From an uncultured Clostridia bacterium (lineage in GTDB: Bacteria; Bacillota; Clostridia; Christensenellales; Borkfalkiaceae): a DNA stretch of 24,121 nt. Of this stretch, positions 16,063-23,482 are shown one piece after another. Where the stretch lies: assembly GCA_947589335.1 (NCBI GenBank), contig CANPZH010000003.1, positions 1 through 24,121 of the forward strand. The letters are read 5' to 3'. The position numbers were made by a program, and so were the translations under genes. Below the pieces are notes generated by a model. The model was not told where the DNA came from. It ran no database searches and saw only the letters and a program-made list of their open reading frames with translations. Position 1 is the first letter of the stretch. The number at the start of each line of letters is the position of its first letter.

Positions 16063-16599
16063 ATGAAATATCTCATCGCTTCGGACATCCACGGCTCGGC
16101 ATACTATTGCCGCCTGCTCATCGGGCGCATAAAAGAGGAGGATCCCGCCAAGGTCATTCTGCTCGGCGACCTGCTCTACCACGGCGCACGCAATCCCCTG
16201 CCCCCCGAGTACAGCACGCTCGGCACGGCGGAGCTTCTCAACTCGGTCAAAGACCGCCTGCTCTGCGTCGCCGGGAACTGCGACAGCCAGGTCGATACCC
16301 TCGTGCTCGAATTCCCGATCGGGGCGGAATACTGCGTTCTCCCCCTCCCGAACGGAAGGACGGCGATCCTGACCCACGGGCACACGACGCCCGCATATCT
16401 CAAGAAGGGAGACGTCCTCTTCAACGGCCATTTCCACGTTCCCGCCTTCGAAGAGCGGGAAAACTGTACCTATGTGAACTGCGGCTCCGTCTCTATCCCG
16501 AAGGACGGCTCCCGCCATTCCTATCTTGTCCTCGACGGGACCGAACTTCTCTTCAAGGATGTGGAGACGGGAGAGGTATTCCTGCGCGCCGCACTTTGA
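16063..16599 (+). CDS. yfcE: YfcE-family phosphodiesterase
   Basis: A 178-residue metal-dependent phosphodiesterase. The two-metal site is complete: SDIHGS, GDLLYHG, GNCDS, THGHT and FNGHFHVP, and the PLPNGRTAILTHGH region is typical of YfcE. The start at 16063 is chosen over the earlier in-frame ATG because GAGGAG precedes it and homologues begin at MKYLIASDIHG. E. coli YfcE acts on artificial phosphodiesters; its natural substrate is unknown. Translationally close to the HAD phosphatase gene just upstream. No strong terminator follows; a short T-rich run (around 16626) is the only candidate. Confidence 0.9.
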   Translation: MKYLIASDIHGSAYYCRLLIGRIKEEDPAKVILLGDLLYHGARNPLPPEYSTLGTAELLNSVKDRLLCVAGNCDSQVDTLVLEFPIGAEYCVLPLPNGRTAILTHGHTTPAYLKKGDVLFNGHFHVPAFEERENCTYVNCGSVSIPKDGSRHSYLVLDGTELLFKDVETGEVFLRAAL

Positions 16600-16642
16600 C
16601 CGTCTTTCAAAAAATTCCCGCGCGCTTTTTTTCGCTAAACTA

Positions 16643-16671
16643 TTGACAATCGGAAGGGAAATGTGTACAAT
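16643..16671 (+). promoter_or_regulatory. Promoter of the small membrane protein gene
   Basis: TTGACA (16643-16648), 17 bp and TACAAT (16666-16671), about 30 bp upstream of the ATG at 16702. Confidence 0.85.
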
Positions 16672-16701
16672 GATTGTATTACATCATAAGGAGATGGAAA
16701 T

Positions 16702-16932
16702 ATGGCAACATGGTTTAACAAACAGAGCAGATTGGTCCAGATCATCCTGCTTTTGATCCCGTTCGTAAACTGGATCGTCGAGATTCTCGTCAGATGGTCC
16801 GCGTTCCTCAAGACGAAGAGCATTCTCACCCTGATCGTTGCGGTCCTTGTCACATTCGTCGGCTTGGCGTTCGGCTGGATCGACCTCATCTGGTGCCTCC
16901 TCTTCAAGCATCTCATCTTTGCGAATGCGTAA
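16702..16932 (+). CDS. Small membrane protein, copy 1 of a tandem pair
   Basis: A 76-residue hydrophobic protein with a strong promoter and an AAGGAGA site. It has two hydrophobic segments, about 12-29 (VQIILLLIPFVNWIVEIL) and about 41-70, separated by the hydrophilic link VRWSAFLKTKS. It is clearly related to the protein encoded at 17088: WF, VQI, IPFV, WIV and LVRWSAF are shared at matching positions. I do not recognise a named family. The gene is followed by its own terminator, so the two copies are separate transcription units or are joined only by read-through. Confidence 0.82.
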   Translation: MATWFNKQSRLVQIILLLIPFVNWIVEILVRWSAFLKTKSILTLIVAVLVTFVGLAFGWIDLIWCLLFKHLIFANA

Positions 16933-16939
16933 AACGACG

Positions 16940-16970
16940 GATGCCCGCTTTCCCGAGCGGGCATCTTCTC
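16940..16970 (+). terminator. Intrinsic terminator after small membrane protein 1
   Basis: GATGCCCGCT and AGCGGGCATC form a perfect 10-bp stem with a 6-nt loop, followed by TTCTC. The T run is imperfect. Confidence 0.75.
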
Positions 16971-17087
16971 TACGGGCGGGAGCCGCGGGGGCCTGCCCCT
17001 TGCCGGATTTTTGCTTCCCCGCCGAAGAACCGACTTCTTTCCGCCGTCCGTGCGGAATAAGAATAAAGAAAAAAGGAGATTTGCCCT

Positions 17088-17327
17088 ATGAATTTCGATA
17101 CTTGGTTCCACAGCCAGAATAAGATCGTTCAGATCGTTCTGCTCATCATTCCGTTCGTCGGCTGGATCGTAGACCTTCTCGTCAGATGGTCGGCGTTCAT
17201 CAAAAAGCAGACCCTCGTCAACCTCGTCATGGCGCTCGTCATCACGATCCTCGGCGGCTTCTGGATCCTCACGATCCTCGACGCCGTCATGATCTGGCTC
17301 AACAACAAACTCTTCCTCGAGGAGTAA
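17088..17327 (+). CDS. Small membrane protein, copy 2 of a tandem pair
   Basis: A 79-residue paralogue of the 16702 protein. The core VQIVLLIIPFVGWIVDLLV and RWSAFIKKQ matches copy 1 closely, while the N-terminal few residues and the C-terminal third differ, with a second hydrophobic segment around 43-70 and a charged tail NNKLFLEE. It has an AAAAGGAG site. I found no clear promoter in the 117 bp after the preceding terminator. Function unknown; a role in the cell envelope would be a guess. Confidence 0.82.
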   Translation: MNFDTWFHSQNKIVQIVLLIIPFVGWIVDLLVRWSAFIKKQTLVNLVMALVITILGGFWILTILDAVMIWLNNKLFLEE

Positions 17328-17328
17328 A

Positions 17329-17352
17329 AAAGAGCCCAGTTTGAGGCTCTTT
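17329..17352 (-). terminator. Terminator of the PAS-PP2C gene
   Basis: AAAGAGCC and GGCTCTTT form an 8-bp stem with an 8-nt loop. On the minus strand it is followed by a T run (the A run at 17326-17331 on the plus strand), so it serves the minus-strand operon and overlaps the end of the plus-strand gene. Confidence 0.65.
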
Positions 17353-17355
17353 GGC

Positions 17356-17398
17356 GAACGCCGCCCGCGCTGTAAAGCGCGGGCGGCGTTCTTTTTTT
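17356..17398 (+). terminator. Strong terminator of small membrane protein 2
   Basis: A perfect 16-bp GC-rich stem (17356-17371 with 17376-17391), a GTAA loop and seven T residues. Confidence 0.93.
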
Positions 17399-17401
17399 AT
17401 A

Positions 17402-18454
17402 TTACAAATCGAAGGCGATCGCGGTGAGGTCGTCGTCGAAGACGCCGCAAAACTCCGTCAGCGCGCTCTTCAGGCGCGCGATGAACCGCTCCGCGCTGTC
17501 GGACCGCTGAAGGATCGCCTCCACTCTCTCCAGAGAGAACTGCTCCCCCTCGTCGTTGCGGCTCTCGGTGACGCCGTCGGTCAGCATGACGAGGATATCC
17601 CCGCGGCGGTAGGAGACCGTTCTGTCCTCATACCCGAAGTCGGGGATCCAGTTGGAGACGGGCGGCGCGCTCATAACGATCTCGGCGATCCCGCCCTTGC
17701 TCTTGAGCAACAGGGGGGCGTTGTGCCCCGCCACGCAGTAGCAGATCTTGCGCTCCTCTTCCTCGATCCGCACGGCCGCCGCCGTCACGTACGACCGCTC
17801 GTCGAGATTGAGCTCCTGAAACTTCGCGTTGAGCCCGCGGAGCGCCTTCGCGGGAGAAGGTTCGCCGCGGTCCCAGCCCGCCTTGACGAACGCCGAGAGC
17901 ATTCCCGCGGAGATCCCCTTGCCCGAGACGTCCGCGAGCAGCCCCATCGTCTTCCCCCCCAAAAGGTAGACGTCGGGCAGATCGCCGCCGATCTCGCGGC
18001 AGGGCTCGAAGAGGAAGGAGTAGGGCACGCCGCCGAACGGCTTTGCGGGCGGCAGGAGCCGCTGCTGGATGTCCTGCGCCGAATGCATCTCCCGCGCGAT
18101 CTCCGTCTCGTAGGAGTTGTCGACCGTCCCGAGCAGATACTTCCCGAGCGGGCGCGCCCTGATCCCGAGCGGGACGTTCCCCCCCTCCGCATTGTGCAGG
18201 GCGACGAGGCGGAAGGCATTCCTCCCGTTGAGCGCCTCCGTGAACAGGTTGCGGATGGGGCAGAACGCGCACTTATCGAGCTTGCCGCATTCCCCCTCTT
18301 CGCCGCAGCCGACGGCGTCTTTCAGACTCCCCTTCCCGCGGGAGAGCGGGAAATAGTCGCGGAACGCGCGGTTGCAGTACCGGACCCTGAGCTTGCGGTC
18401 CACGACGATCGCCGCCGTGGGCAGATTGTTGAGCACGTTTTTATAAAAATTCAT
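17402..18454 (-). CDS. PAS domain PP2C-type (RsbU/SpoIIE-like) phosphatase
   Basis: A 350-residue signalling protein. Residues 1 to about 115 look like a PAS sensor (LPTAAIVVDRKLRVRYCNRAF) with an inserted cluster of four cysteines at 50, 56, 62 and 65 (C-x5-C-x5-C-x2-C), which suggests a metal, iron-sulfur or redox site. After a short coiled stretch, the PP2C domain shows GGDLPDVY (156-163, metal Asp), LADVSGKGISAG (173-184), AGHNAPLLL, a DGVTE motif and the C-terminal DDLTAIAF. These are the residues needed for SpoIIE/RsbU phosphatase activity. The usual partners, an anti-sigma antagonist and a kinase, are not nearby. It is 1 bp downstream of the lipid kinase gene and shares its promoter. 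Confidence 0.88.
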   Translation of the reverse strand: MNFYKNVLNNLPTAAIVVDRKLRVRYCNRAFRDYFPLSRGKGSLKDAVGCGEEGECGKLDKCAFCPIRNLFTEALNGRNAFRLVALHNAEGGNVPLGIRARPLGKYLLGTVDNSYETEIAREMHSAQDIQQRLLPPAKPFGGVPYSFLFEPCREIGGDLPDVYLLGGKTMGLLADVSGKGISAGMLSAFVKAGWDRGEPSPAKALRGLNAKFQELNLDERSYVTAAAVRIEEEERKICYCVAGHNAPLLLKSKGGIAEIVMSAPPVSNWIPDFGYEDRTVSYRRGDILVMLTDGVTESRNDEGEQFSLERVEAILQRSDSAERFIARLKSALTEFCGVFDDDLTAIAFDL

Positions 18455-18455
18455 C

Positions 18456-19319
18456 TCAGCCTCTGAACATTTTCAGACCGCGGGCGATATGTACGCGGAA
18501 CGCTTCCGCCTCGTACAGCTCCCCGTCGTACTGCGCCGTAAAGGGCGCCTCGGTAAGGAGCTCCGCCTCCTCGCAGGTGATCCTGTGCGCAAAGGGCAGA
18601 TCGAGGATCTTCCCCTTCATCAGTTTGATCAGCGCGAACGGGATCTTGATCCGCTTCGGACAGCCCGCATAGATGATCTCGAGCTTGCCGTCGTCGATGA
18701 CGGCGGGCGGACAGATCGGGATCCCTCCGCCGAAGCGGCTCCCGTTGCAGACGGCGGCGATCAGCATATTGTCGGCGACCTCCTCCCCGTTCGCCCTGAC
18801 CGTGATCCGCATGCCGCGGTAGTGGCACAGCGAGGAGAGCAGGGAGAGAAAATACTTGCTCCGCGCATGGAAATGCTTCCTCTTTTCGCAGCGGGCGAGG
18901 ATATCGACGTCGATCCCGAGCCCCGCGATGTTGAGGCTGCGCCTGCCGTCCGAAAACTGAATATAGTCGGTCTCCTTGGGAGCGCCGCGGAGAATGAGCT
19001 CGAGCGCGCCGAGCCCCTGCGGGATCTTCGCCGCCTCTGCAAAGTCGTTGCCCGTGCCTGCGGGGATGAGCCCCAGCGTGCACGAAGAGGGATCGCGGAT
19101 CCCCGAGAGGACGTCGTTGAGGGAACCGTCCCCGCCGACGGTGACGATGACGGCGTCCGCCTCCGCGGAACATGCCGCCGCGAGCTCCGCCCCCTCGCCC
19201 TTCCGGGTGGTGAGCCGCCATTCATGAGGGACCTTTTCCGCCCTCAGGCGGTCCTCGATCTCGGCATACAGTTTTTTCTTCTTCCTGCCGTCTGCCGGTT
19301 TCGCAATGAGGTATAACAT
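18456..19319 (-). CDS. Diacylglycerol kinase-family lipid kinase
   Basis: A roughly 287-residue ATP-dependent lipid kinase of the YegS/DagK/BmrU group, acting on membrane lipids. Nucleotide-binding motifs are VGGDGSLNDVLSG and IPAGTGNDFA, followed by AGLGIDVDIL and the C-terminal domain with YDGELYE. The start at 19319 is chosen over the in-frame ATG at 19355: the latter lies inside the promoter, and MLYLIAKP is the normal start of this family. No ribosome binding site precedes it, and the -10 box is 7 nt away, so it is probably translated from a leaderless mRNA. Operon partner: the PAS-PP2C gene. Confidence 0.87.
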   Translation of the reverse strand: MLYLIAKPADGRKKKKLYAEIEDRLRAEKVPHEWRLTTRKGEGAELAAACSAEADAVIVTVGGDGSLNDVLSGIRDPSSCTLGLIPAGTGNDFAEAAKIPQGLGALELILRGAPKETDYIQFSDGRRSLNIAGLGIDVDILARCEKRKHFHARSKYFLSLLSSLCHYRGMRITVRANGEEVADNMLIAAVCNGSRFGGGIPICPPAVIDDGKLEIIYAGCPKRIKIPFALIKLMKGKILDLPFAHRITCEEAELLTEAPFTAQYDGELYEAEAFRVHIARGLKMFRG

Positions 19320-19326
19320 CGGTTGT

Positions 19327-19355
19327 ATTATAAATGATTCTCTGTAAAAATGCAA
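19327..19355 (-). promoter_or_regulatory. Promoter of the lipid kinase gene (leaderless)
   Basis: TTGCAT (19355-19350), 17 bp and TATAAT (19332-19327) on the minus strand. Seven bases separate the -10 box from the ATG at 19319, placing the transcription start at or next to the start codon. Confidence 0.78.
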
Positions 19356-19369
19356 TCGCTTTTGAAAAT

Positions 19370-19398
19370 TTGCATTTCCTTTTTGTTTCTGCTATAAT
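19370..19398 (+). promoter_or_regulatory. Promoter of cca (leaderless)
   Basis: TTGCAT (19370-19375), 17 bp and TATAAT (19393-19398). Six bases separate the -10 box from the ATG at 19405. It is divergent from, and uses the same hexamers as, the lipid kinase promoter; the two -35 boxes are 14 bp apart. Confidence 0.8.
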
Positions 19399-19404
19399 AG
19401 AGGC

Positions 19405-20754
19405 ATGCTCCCCTTCCTTCCCGAACATTTGCGAAAATTGGCGGACGAATGCCCGAAGCCCCTCTATCTCGTGGGCGGGAGCGTCCGCGACGCGCTCCTC
19501 GGCGATCCCGCAGGCGCGGACGCCGATTTCGACCTCGCCTCCCCGATGAGCGAAGAGGAGCTCCTCTCCGCCGCGGAGAGGTGCGGATTCTCGGTAAAGT
19601 CGGTCTACCGGAGCACGGGGACCGTCAAGCTCGAGGACGCGGACGGGACGGGATACGAATACACCCGCTTCCGCTCCGACCGCTATGTCCGCGGCATGCA
19701 CGCCCCCGCCGAGATCCTCTTTACGGACGACATCGGAAAGGACGCCGTGCGGCGGGACTTTTGCGCGAACGCCGTCTATTTCGACGTCAGACGCGGGGAA
19801 TATCTCGACCCGCTCGGAGGGATCGGGGATATCCGCCGGAAAACGCTGCGGACGGTCGCCCCCGCCTCCAAGGTATTCGGAGAAGACGGGCTCCGTCTGA
19901 TGCGCCTCGCGAGGATCGCCGCGCAGATCGGGTTCGAGCCCGACGGGGAATGCCTTGCGGGAGCGAGCGAACACGCCGCGCTCATTCTCGACATCGTGCC
20001 CGAGCGCATCTTCGCGGAGCTCTCCCTCCTGCTGCATGCCGACGAAAAACACCGCATTTTCTTCGCCCCCTATCACGGGCTGTGCATCCTCCGCGATACG
20101 GGCGTGCTCGAAAAGATCCTCCCCGAACTCGCCCTCGGCGCCGGCATGGACCAGCGTCCGCAGTTCCATAAATACGACGTCTTGGAGCACTCCCTGCGCT
20201 GTGCGGGCTACTCCGTCCCCGAGGTCCGCTTCGCCGCCCTCCTCCACGACGTGGGCAAGCCCTTCTGCCGTCTGCGGGACGGGAACTACTACGCCCACCC
20301 CGCCGAGGGAGCGCGCATCGCCCGCGGGATCATGGCGCGGCTCAAAGCGCCCAAGAAGCTGACCGAGGAGACCGTCCGCCTCGTAGCGCTTCACATGCGG
20401 GACTACAACCTCGAGATGAAGGAGGGCAAGGTCAGGCGGGAGCTCGTGGAGAGCTATCCCCTCCTTCCCAAGCTGTTCGCGCTCAAACAGGCGGACTACA
20501 CCGCATGCAGAGACGACCTCTCCCCCGCGCCCGGCGTCGTGAAATGGCAAGCAGTGCTCGGGAAAATGCGCGCGGAGGGCGTCCCCTTCACCCTCGCGGA
20601 CCTCGCCGCGAACGGAAACGATCTGCTCGCCGCCGGCGTTCCCCCGCAGGACGTGGGCGCCGCGCTCAGGGGGCTCCTGCTGTTCTGCTCGCAGGACGGC
20701 TCCCGCAACCAAAAAGAAAAATTATTGAAACATATAGGAAACCGCCATGGATAA
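19405..20754 (+). CDS. cca: CCA-adding tRNA nucleotidyltransferase with HD domain
   Basis: Adds or repairs the 3' CCA of tRNAs. The 449-residue class II enzyme has GGSVRDALLG at 24-33, the catalytic DFD at 41-43, RRDFCANAVYFD, and the templating region EDGLRLMRLARIA. The second half carries an HD domain (LLHDVGKPF), often present in bacterial CCA enzymes and linked to phosphohydrolase activity. Domain order and length are normal. The ATG at 19405 lies 6 nt from the -10 box and has no ribosome binding site in a predicted transcript, so this looks leaderless. The stop overlaps rmuC by 8 nt. Confidence 0.93.
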   Translation: MLPFLPEHLRKLADECPKPLYLVGGSVRDALLGDPAGADADFDLASPMSEEELLSAAERCGFSVKSVYRSTGTVKLEDADGTGYEYTRFRSDRYVRGMHAPAEILFTDDIGKDAVRRDFCANAVYFDVRRGEYLDPLGGIGDIRRKTLRTVAPASKVFGEDGLRLMRLARIAAQIGFEPDGECLAGASEHAALILDIVPERIFAELSLLLHADEKHRIFFAPYHGLCILRDTGVLEKILPELALGAGMDQRPQFHKYDVLEHSLRCAGYSVPEVRFAALLHDVGKPFCRLRDGNYYAHPAEGARIARGIMARLKAPKKLTEETVRLVALHMRDYNLEMKEGKVRRELVESYPLLPKLFALKQADYTACRDDLSPAPGVVKWQAVLGKMRAEGVPFTLADLAANGNDLLAAGVPPQDVGAALRGLLLFCSQDGSRNQKEKLLKHIGNRHG

Positions 20755-21913
20755 GGTTTTGCCCGTTCTCTCCGTTCTGCTCGGCGCGGTCTGCGCCGTC
20801 CTTCTCGTCATCATCCTCCTCATGCTCCGCCGCGGGCGGGGCGGCGGGGAGACGCCCGACCGCGAGACCAAAGAGCGGCTCGCCCGCCTCGAACAGCGGA
20901 TGGAAAACCTCGCGAGCCTCGCAGAATTCAACGCGCGCACGACCGAGAATCTGAGCCACTCCACCGAATCGCAGCTCATGGGGATCCAGAGCCGCCTCGC
21001 CGAGGACATCAAATACATCGTCGACGCGAACGCGCACAATCTCGAGATCATCCGCCACACCGTGGACGACAAGCTCGCCTCCTCCCTCGACGGCAAACTG
21101 ATGGGGAGCTATGCGAGCATCTCCGAACGCCTCGAAAAGATGTATGAGAGCGTGGGCGAGATGAAGTCCCTCTCCGCAAGCGTCGCCGATATCAGAAGGG
21201 CGTTCACGAACGTGAAGCTCCGCGGCACCTGGGGAGAGACCCAGCTCGATTCCCTCCTCTCGCAGATGCTCGCCTCCGACCAGTACGCGCGGAATGTCAA
21301 GCTCAACCCCCTCGACGGTTCGCTCGTCGACTTCGCCATTCTGCTCCCCGCAAAGGACGGGACGGCGTATCTGCCCGTCGACAGCAAATTCCCCGTGGAG
21401 GAATACGAGCGGCTGTGCGAATGCAGCGAGCGGGGAGACCGCGAAGGTGCAGAGCGGGCGCGCAAAAACCTCGAACGGGTCGTCAAGGTCCAGGCGGATT
21501 CGATCGCGAAAAAGTATATCCTCCCGCCCGTGACGACCGACTTCGCCGTCATGTATCTCCCCTCCGAGGCGCTGTATGCGGAAGTGCTCGGGATGAGCGG
21601 GCTCTCCGACTATCTCCGCATCCGCAGGATCACCGTGTGCGGCCCGACCAACTTCGCCGCCCTTCTCTCCACGCTACAGACGGGCTTCCGCACGGCGGCG
21701 ATCGAAAAGCGTTCGGGGGAGCTCTACCGCATGCTCGAGCAGTTCCGCGCCGACTTCGCGAAGTTCGCCGAGGGGCTCGAAAAGACGCGCAGAAAGCTCC
21801 AGGAGGCGCAAGACGCTGTAGATTCCGCCGCCAAGCGCACGACGACCATCGGGCGGCAGCTCGACGGTTTCCGCGCGATCGCGCCGCCCGACGACCCCGA
21901 AAGCGGGCTTTGA
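20747..21913 (+). CDS. rmuC: DNA recombination protein RmuC
   Basis: A 388-residue protein: an N-terminal membrane anchor (about 4-26), a long coiled coil (about 40-130) and the RmuC nuclease-like domain (SVADIRRAFTNVKLRGTWGE, LPVDSKFPVEEYERL, YILPPVTTDFAVMYLP). RmuC limits inversions and other rearrangements; its biochemical activity is not settled. The start overlaps the cca stop by 8 nt (ATGGATAA), so the two are translationally coupled. No membrane segments other than the anchor. A terminator is not evident in the 44 bp before the rpsF promoter. Confidence 0.93.
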   Translation: MDKVLPVLSVLLGAVCAVLLVIILLMLRRGRGGGETPDRETKERLARLEQRMENLASLAEFNARTTENLSHSTESQLMGIQSRLAEDIKYIVDANAHNLEIIRHTVDDKLASSLDGKLMGSYASISERLEKMYESVGEMKSLSASVADIRRAFTNVKLRGTWGETQLDSLLSQMLASDQYARNVKLNPLDGSLVDFAILLPAKDGTAYLPVDSKFPVEEYERLCECSERGDREGAERARKNLERVVKVQADSIAKKYILPPVTTDFAVMYLPSEALYAEVLGMSGLSDYLRIRRITVCGPTNFAALLSTLQTGFRTAAIEKRSGELYRMLEQFRADFAKFAEGLEKTRRKLQEAQDAVDSAAKRTTTIGRQLDGFRAIAPPDDPESGL

Positions 21914-21957
21914 CCCCCGAATTTCCCGAAAAATTTGCGCAATCCGACCAAAACTCG

Positions 21958-21986
21958 TTGACTTGCCGCGGAAAATATAGTAGAAT
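21958..21986 (+). promoter_or_regulatory. Promoter of rpsF-ssb-rpsR
   Basis: TTGACT (21958-21963), 17 bp and TAGAAT (21981-21986). Predicted start about 21993, leaving a leader of about 53 nt. Confidence 0.82.
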
Positions 21987-22002
21987 AATAGGACAAAACC
22001 TT

Positions 22003-22035
22003 GCGTATCTCATCGATACGCCGAATAGACCGGGA
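22003..22035 (+). promoter_or_regulatory. Candidate S6:S18 autoregulatory leader
   Basis: GCGTATC and GATACGC form a perfect 7-bp stem with a TCATC loop, immediately followed by CCGAATAGACCGGG before the GGGAGG site of rpsF. In other bacteria an S6:S18 complex binds a leader hairpin with an adjacent CCG in the rpsF mRNA. The position and CCG fit; the fold has not been tested. Confidence 0.45.
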
Positions 22036-22045
22036 GGTGAAAAAT

Positions 22046-22330
22046 ATGCAGAAGTACGAAATGCTCTTTCTTCTCAACAGCGAGCTGAGCGAGGAAGCGA
22101 GAGACGCAGAGCTTGGTAAGTACACCAAGATCGTCTCCGACATGGGCGGCACCGTCGAGTCCCTCGAACCGTGGGGCGTGAAAAAGACGGCTTATCCCAT
22201 CCGCTTCAAATCGGACGCGTTCTACGCGTTGATGACGTTCACCGCAGAAGGAGCCGTCGTCGCCGAGCTCGACCGCGTTGCGGGGATCTCGGGAGACGTC
22301 TTGCGCCGCGTGATCACGAAGATCGACTAA
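22046..22330 (+). CDS. rpsF: 30S ribosomal protein S6
   Basis: S6 pairs with S18 on the platform of the small subunit. The 94-residue protein starts MQKYEMLFLLNSELSEE and contains WGVKKTAYPIRFKSDAFYALM, both diagnostic. The start at 22046 has a GGGAGGTG site; the longer frame upstream covers the leader hairpin and is not coding. First gene of the classic rpsF-ssb-rpsR operon. Confidence 0.97.
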   Translation: MQKYEMLFLLNSELSEEARDAELGKYTKIVSDMGGTVESLEPWGVKKTAYPIRFKSDAFYALMTFTAEGAVVAELDRVAGISGDVLRRVITKID

Positions 22331-22345
22331 GCGAGGGAAAAACGT

Positions 22346-22774
22346 ATGAACAAGGTGTTTTTGATCGGCAATCTGACGCGCGACCCCGAACTCACGGAGA
22401 CGGCGGGCGGCGTCAGCGTCTGCCATTTTGCGATCGCGGTGAACAGGTCTTATACCTCTTCCGACGGAGAGCGGCAGACCGACTTTTTCAACGTCACCGC
22501 ATGGCGGGGGCTCGCCGATACGGTCGCCCGCTATACCAAAAAGGGCAACAAAGTCGCCGTGACCGGCAGCATCCAGATCCGCAACTATGAGGACAACCAG
22601 GGACAGCGCCGCACCGCGGTCGACGTGATCGCACAGGACATCGAGTTCCTGTCCGCGAAAAACGCCGGCGGCGAGGACTTCTACGACGCTCCCGCCGCAT
22701 CGTCCTCTCCCGCACCCGCGAAAAAGAAACCCGCATTGCAGTCGTTTGACGACGACGGAGACATTCCGTTCTGA
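22346..22774 (+). CDS. ssb: Single-stranded DNA-binding protein
   Basis: A 142-residue protein that coats single-stranded DNA during replication and repair. The OB fold begins MNKVFLIGNLTRDPEL and includes DFFNVTAWRGLADTV; the flexible tail ends DDDGDIPF, the acidic tip through which SSB recruits partner proteins. Spacing to rpsF is 15 bp and to rpsR 41 bp. The GAGGG site before the ATG is modest. Nothing unusual in length. Confidence 0.97.
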   Translation: MNKVFLIGNLTRDPELTETAGGVSVCHFAIAVNRSYTSSDGERQTDFFNVTAWRGLADTVARYTKKGNKVAVTGSIQIRNYEDNQGQRRTAVDVIAQDIEFLSAKNAGGEDFYDAPAASSSPAPAKKKPALQSFDDDGDIPF

Positions 22775-22815
22775 CCGTTCGGAGCGGAGCGATTCAAAAT
22801 TATAAGGAGACAATC

Positions 22816-23211
22816 ATGGAAGAGAATGAAATCACCGGGGCGGCAGAGACCGCGCCCGCAGCCGAAGAAACTCCCGTAGAGGCTTCCGCTGAGACGGAGA
22901 CCGCAGAAGCTCCCGCAGAGACGAGAGAACCCAGAGAAGGAAGAGAGCCCCGCGAACCCCGCGACCGCGGCGAACGTCCCGCAAAGAAGGGATTCAAGAA
23001 GCAGAACTTCAAAAAGGTCTGCCTCTTCTGCCAGGAAAAGACCGCGAAGATCGACTATAAAGACGTGGGCAAGCTCCGCAAGTACGTCGCCGAAGGCGGC
23101 AAGATCTTGCCCCGCCGGATGACCGGTACCTGCGCAAAGCACCAGAGAGAACTCGCGATCGCCATCAAGCGCGCGCGCATCGCAGCCCTTCTCCCCTTCA
23201 AGGCAGAATAA
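22816..23211 (+). CDS. rpsR: 30S ribosomal protein S18 with a long acidic N-terminal extension
   Basis: The S18 core runs from about residue 58 to the end: KVCLFCQEKT, DVGKLRKYV, GGKILPRRMTGTCAKHQRELAIAIKRAR. Cysteines 69 and 72 with Cys106 and His109 could bind zinc (C-x2-C ... C-x2-H), as in C-plus S18 proteins. In front sits a 55-residue low-complexity extension rich in Glu, Ala, Pro and Thr, then Arg-Glu-Pro repeats. S18 is usually only about 75-90 residues. The AAGGAGA site at 22803 supports the long start, and an internal start is not suggested. Ends the operon; beyond it the composition changes. Confidence 0.95.
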   Translation: MEENEITGAAETAPAAEETPVEASAETETAEAPAETREPREGREPREPRDRGERPAKKGFKKQNFKKVCLFCQEKTAKIDYKDVGKLRKYVAEGGKILPRRMTGTCAKHQRELAIAIKRARIAALLPFKAE

Positions 23212-23225
23212 CGGGAAACTGTTGT

Positions 23226-23259
23226 AAAGATACAACCCCAATTTATAGGAAAGATACAA
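23226..23259 (+). repeat. Direct repeat AAAGATACAA, 24 bp apart
   Basis: Copies at 23226-23235 and 23250-23259. The first is inside the dyad GTTGTA-AAGA-TACAAC (23221-23236). Reverse-oriented AAAGATA matches occur at 23285-23291 and 23371-23377. They could be transposase binding sites. Confidence 0.5.
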
Positions 23260-23334
23260 AATAAATCTTCCTGCCCGGGCATATTATCTTTACTACAAAA
23301 CAAACCTATTTACTAACCAACCAAACCTATTACA

Positions 23335-23371
23335 GAAGGACCTTATCCAACCAATAAGGCCTTCTTTTTTT
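23335..23371 (+). terminator. Terminator downstream of rpsR
   Basis: GAAGGACCTTAT pairs with ATAAGGCCTTC (one bulged A) around a 7-nt loop, followed by seven T residues. It is 124 bp after the rpsR stop. If the element begins at 23220 it belongs to the element; if at 23483 it is the native rpsR terminator. Confidence 0.8.
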
Positions 23372-23482
23372 ATCTTTTTTACCTTAATATAATAATATCG
23401 GTTTACTTTCCACCCTATTCACGGCACAATATAAACCATAACACCTACCTTCCCGGGATCTGCCTGCCGAGAAAAAAATATT

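Noticed and set aside
16600..16640. Terminator after yfcE
   Set aside because: A T-rich run follows GCGCGC, but no stem of useful length forms.
19320..19355. Longer N-terminus for the lipid kinase
   Set aside because: The extra twelve codons span the -35, spacer and -10 of the promoter.
23220..23380. CRISPR array suggested by repeated AAAGATA
   Set aside because: Only short motifs in both orientations; no regular repeat-spacer units of CRISPR length.
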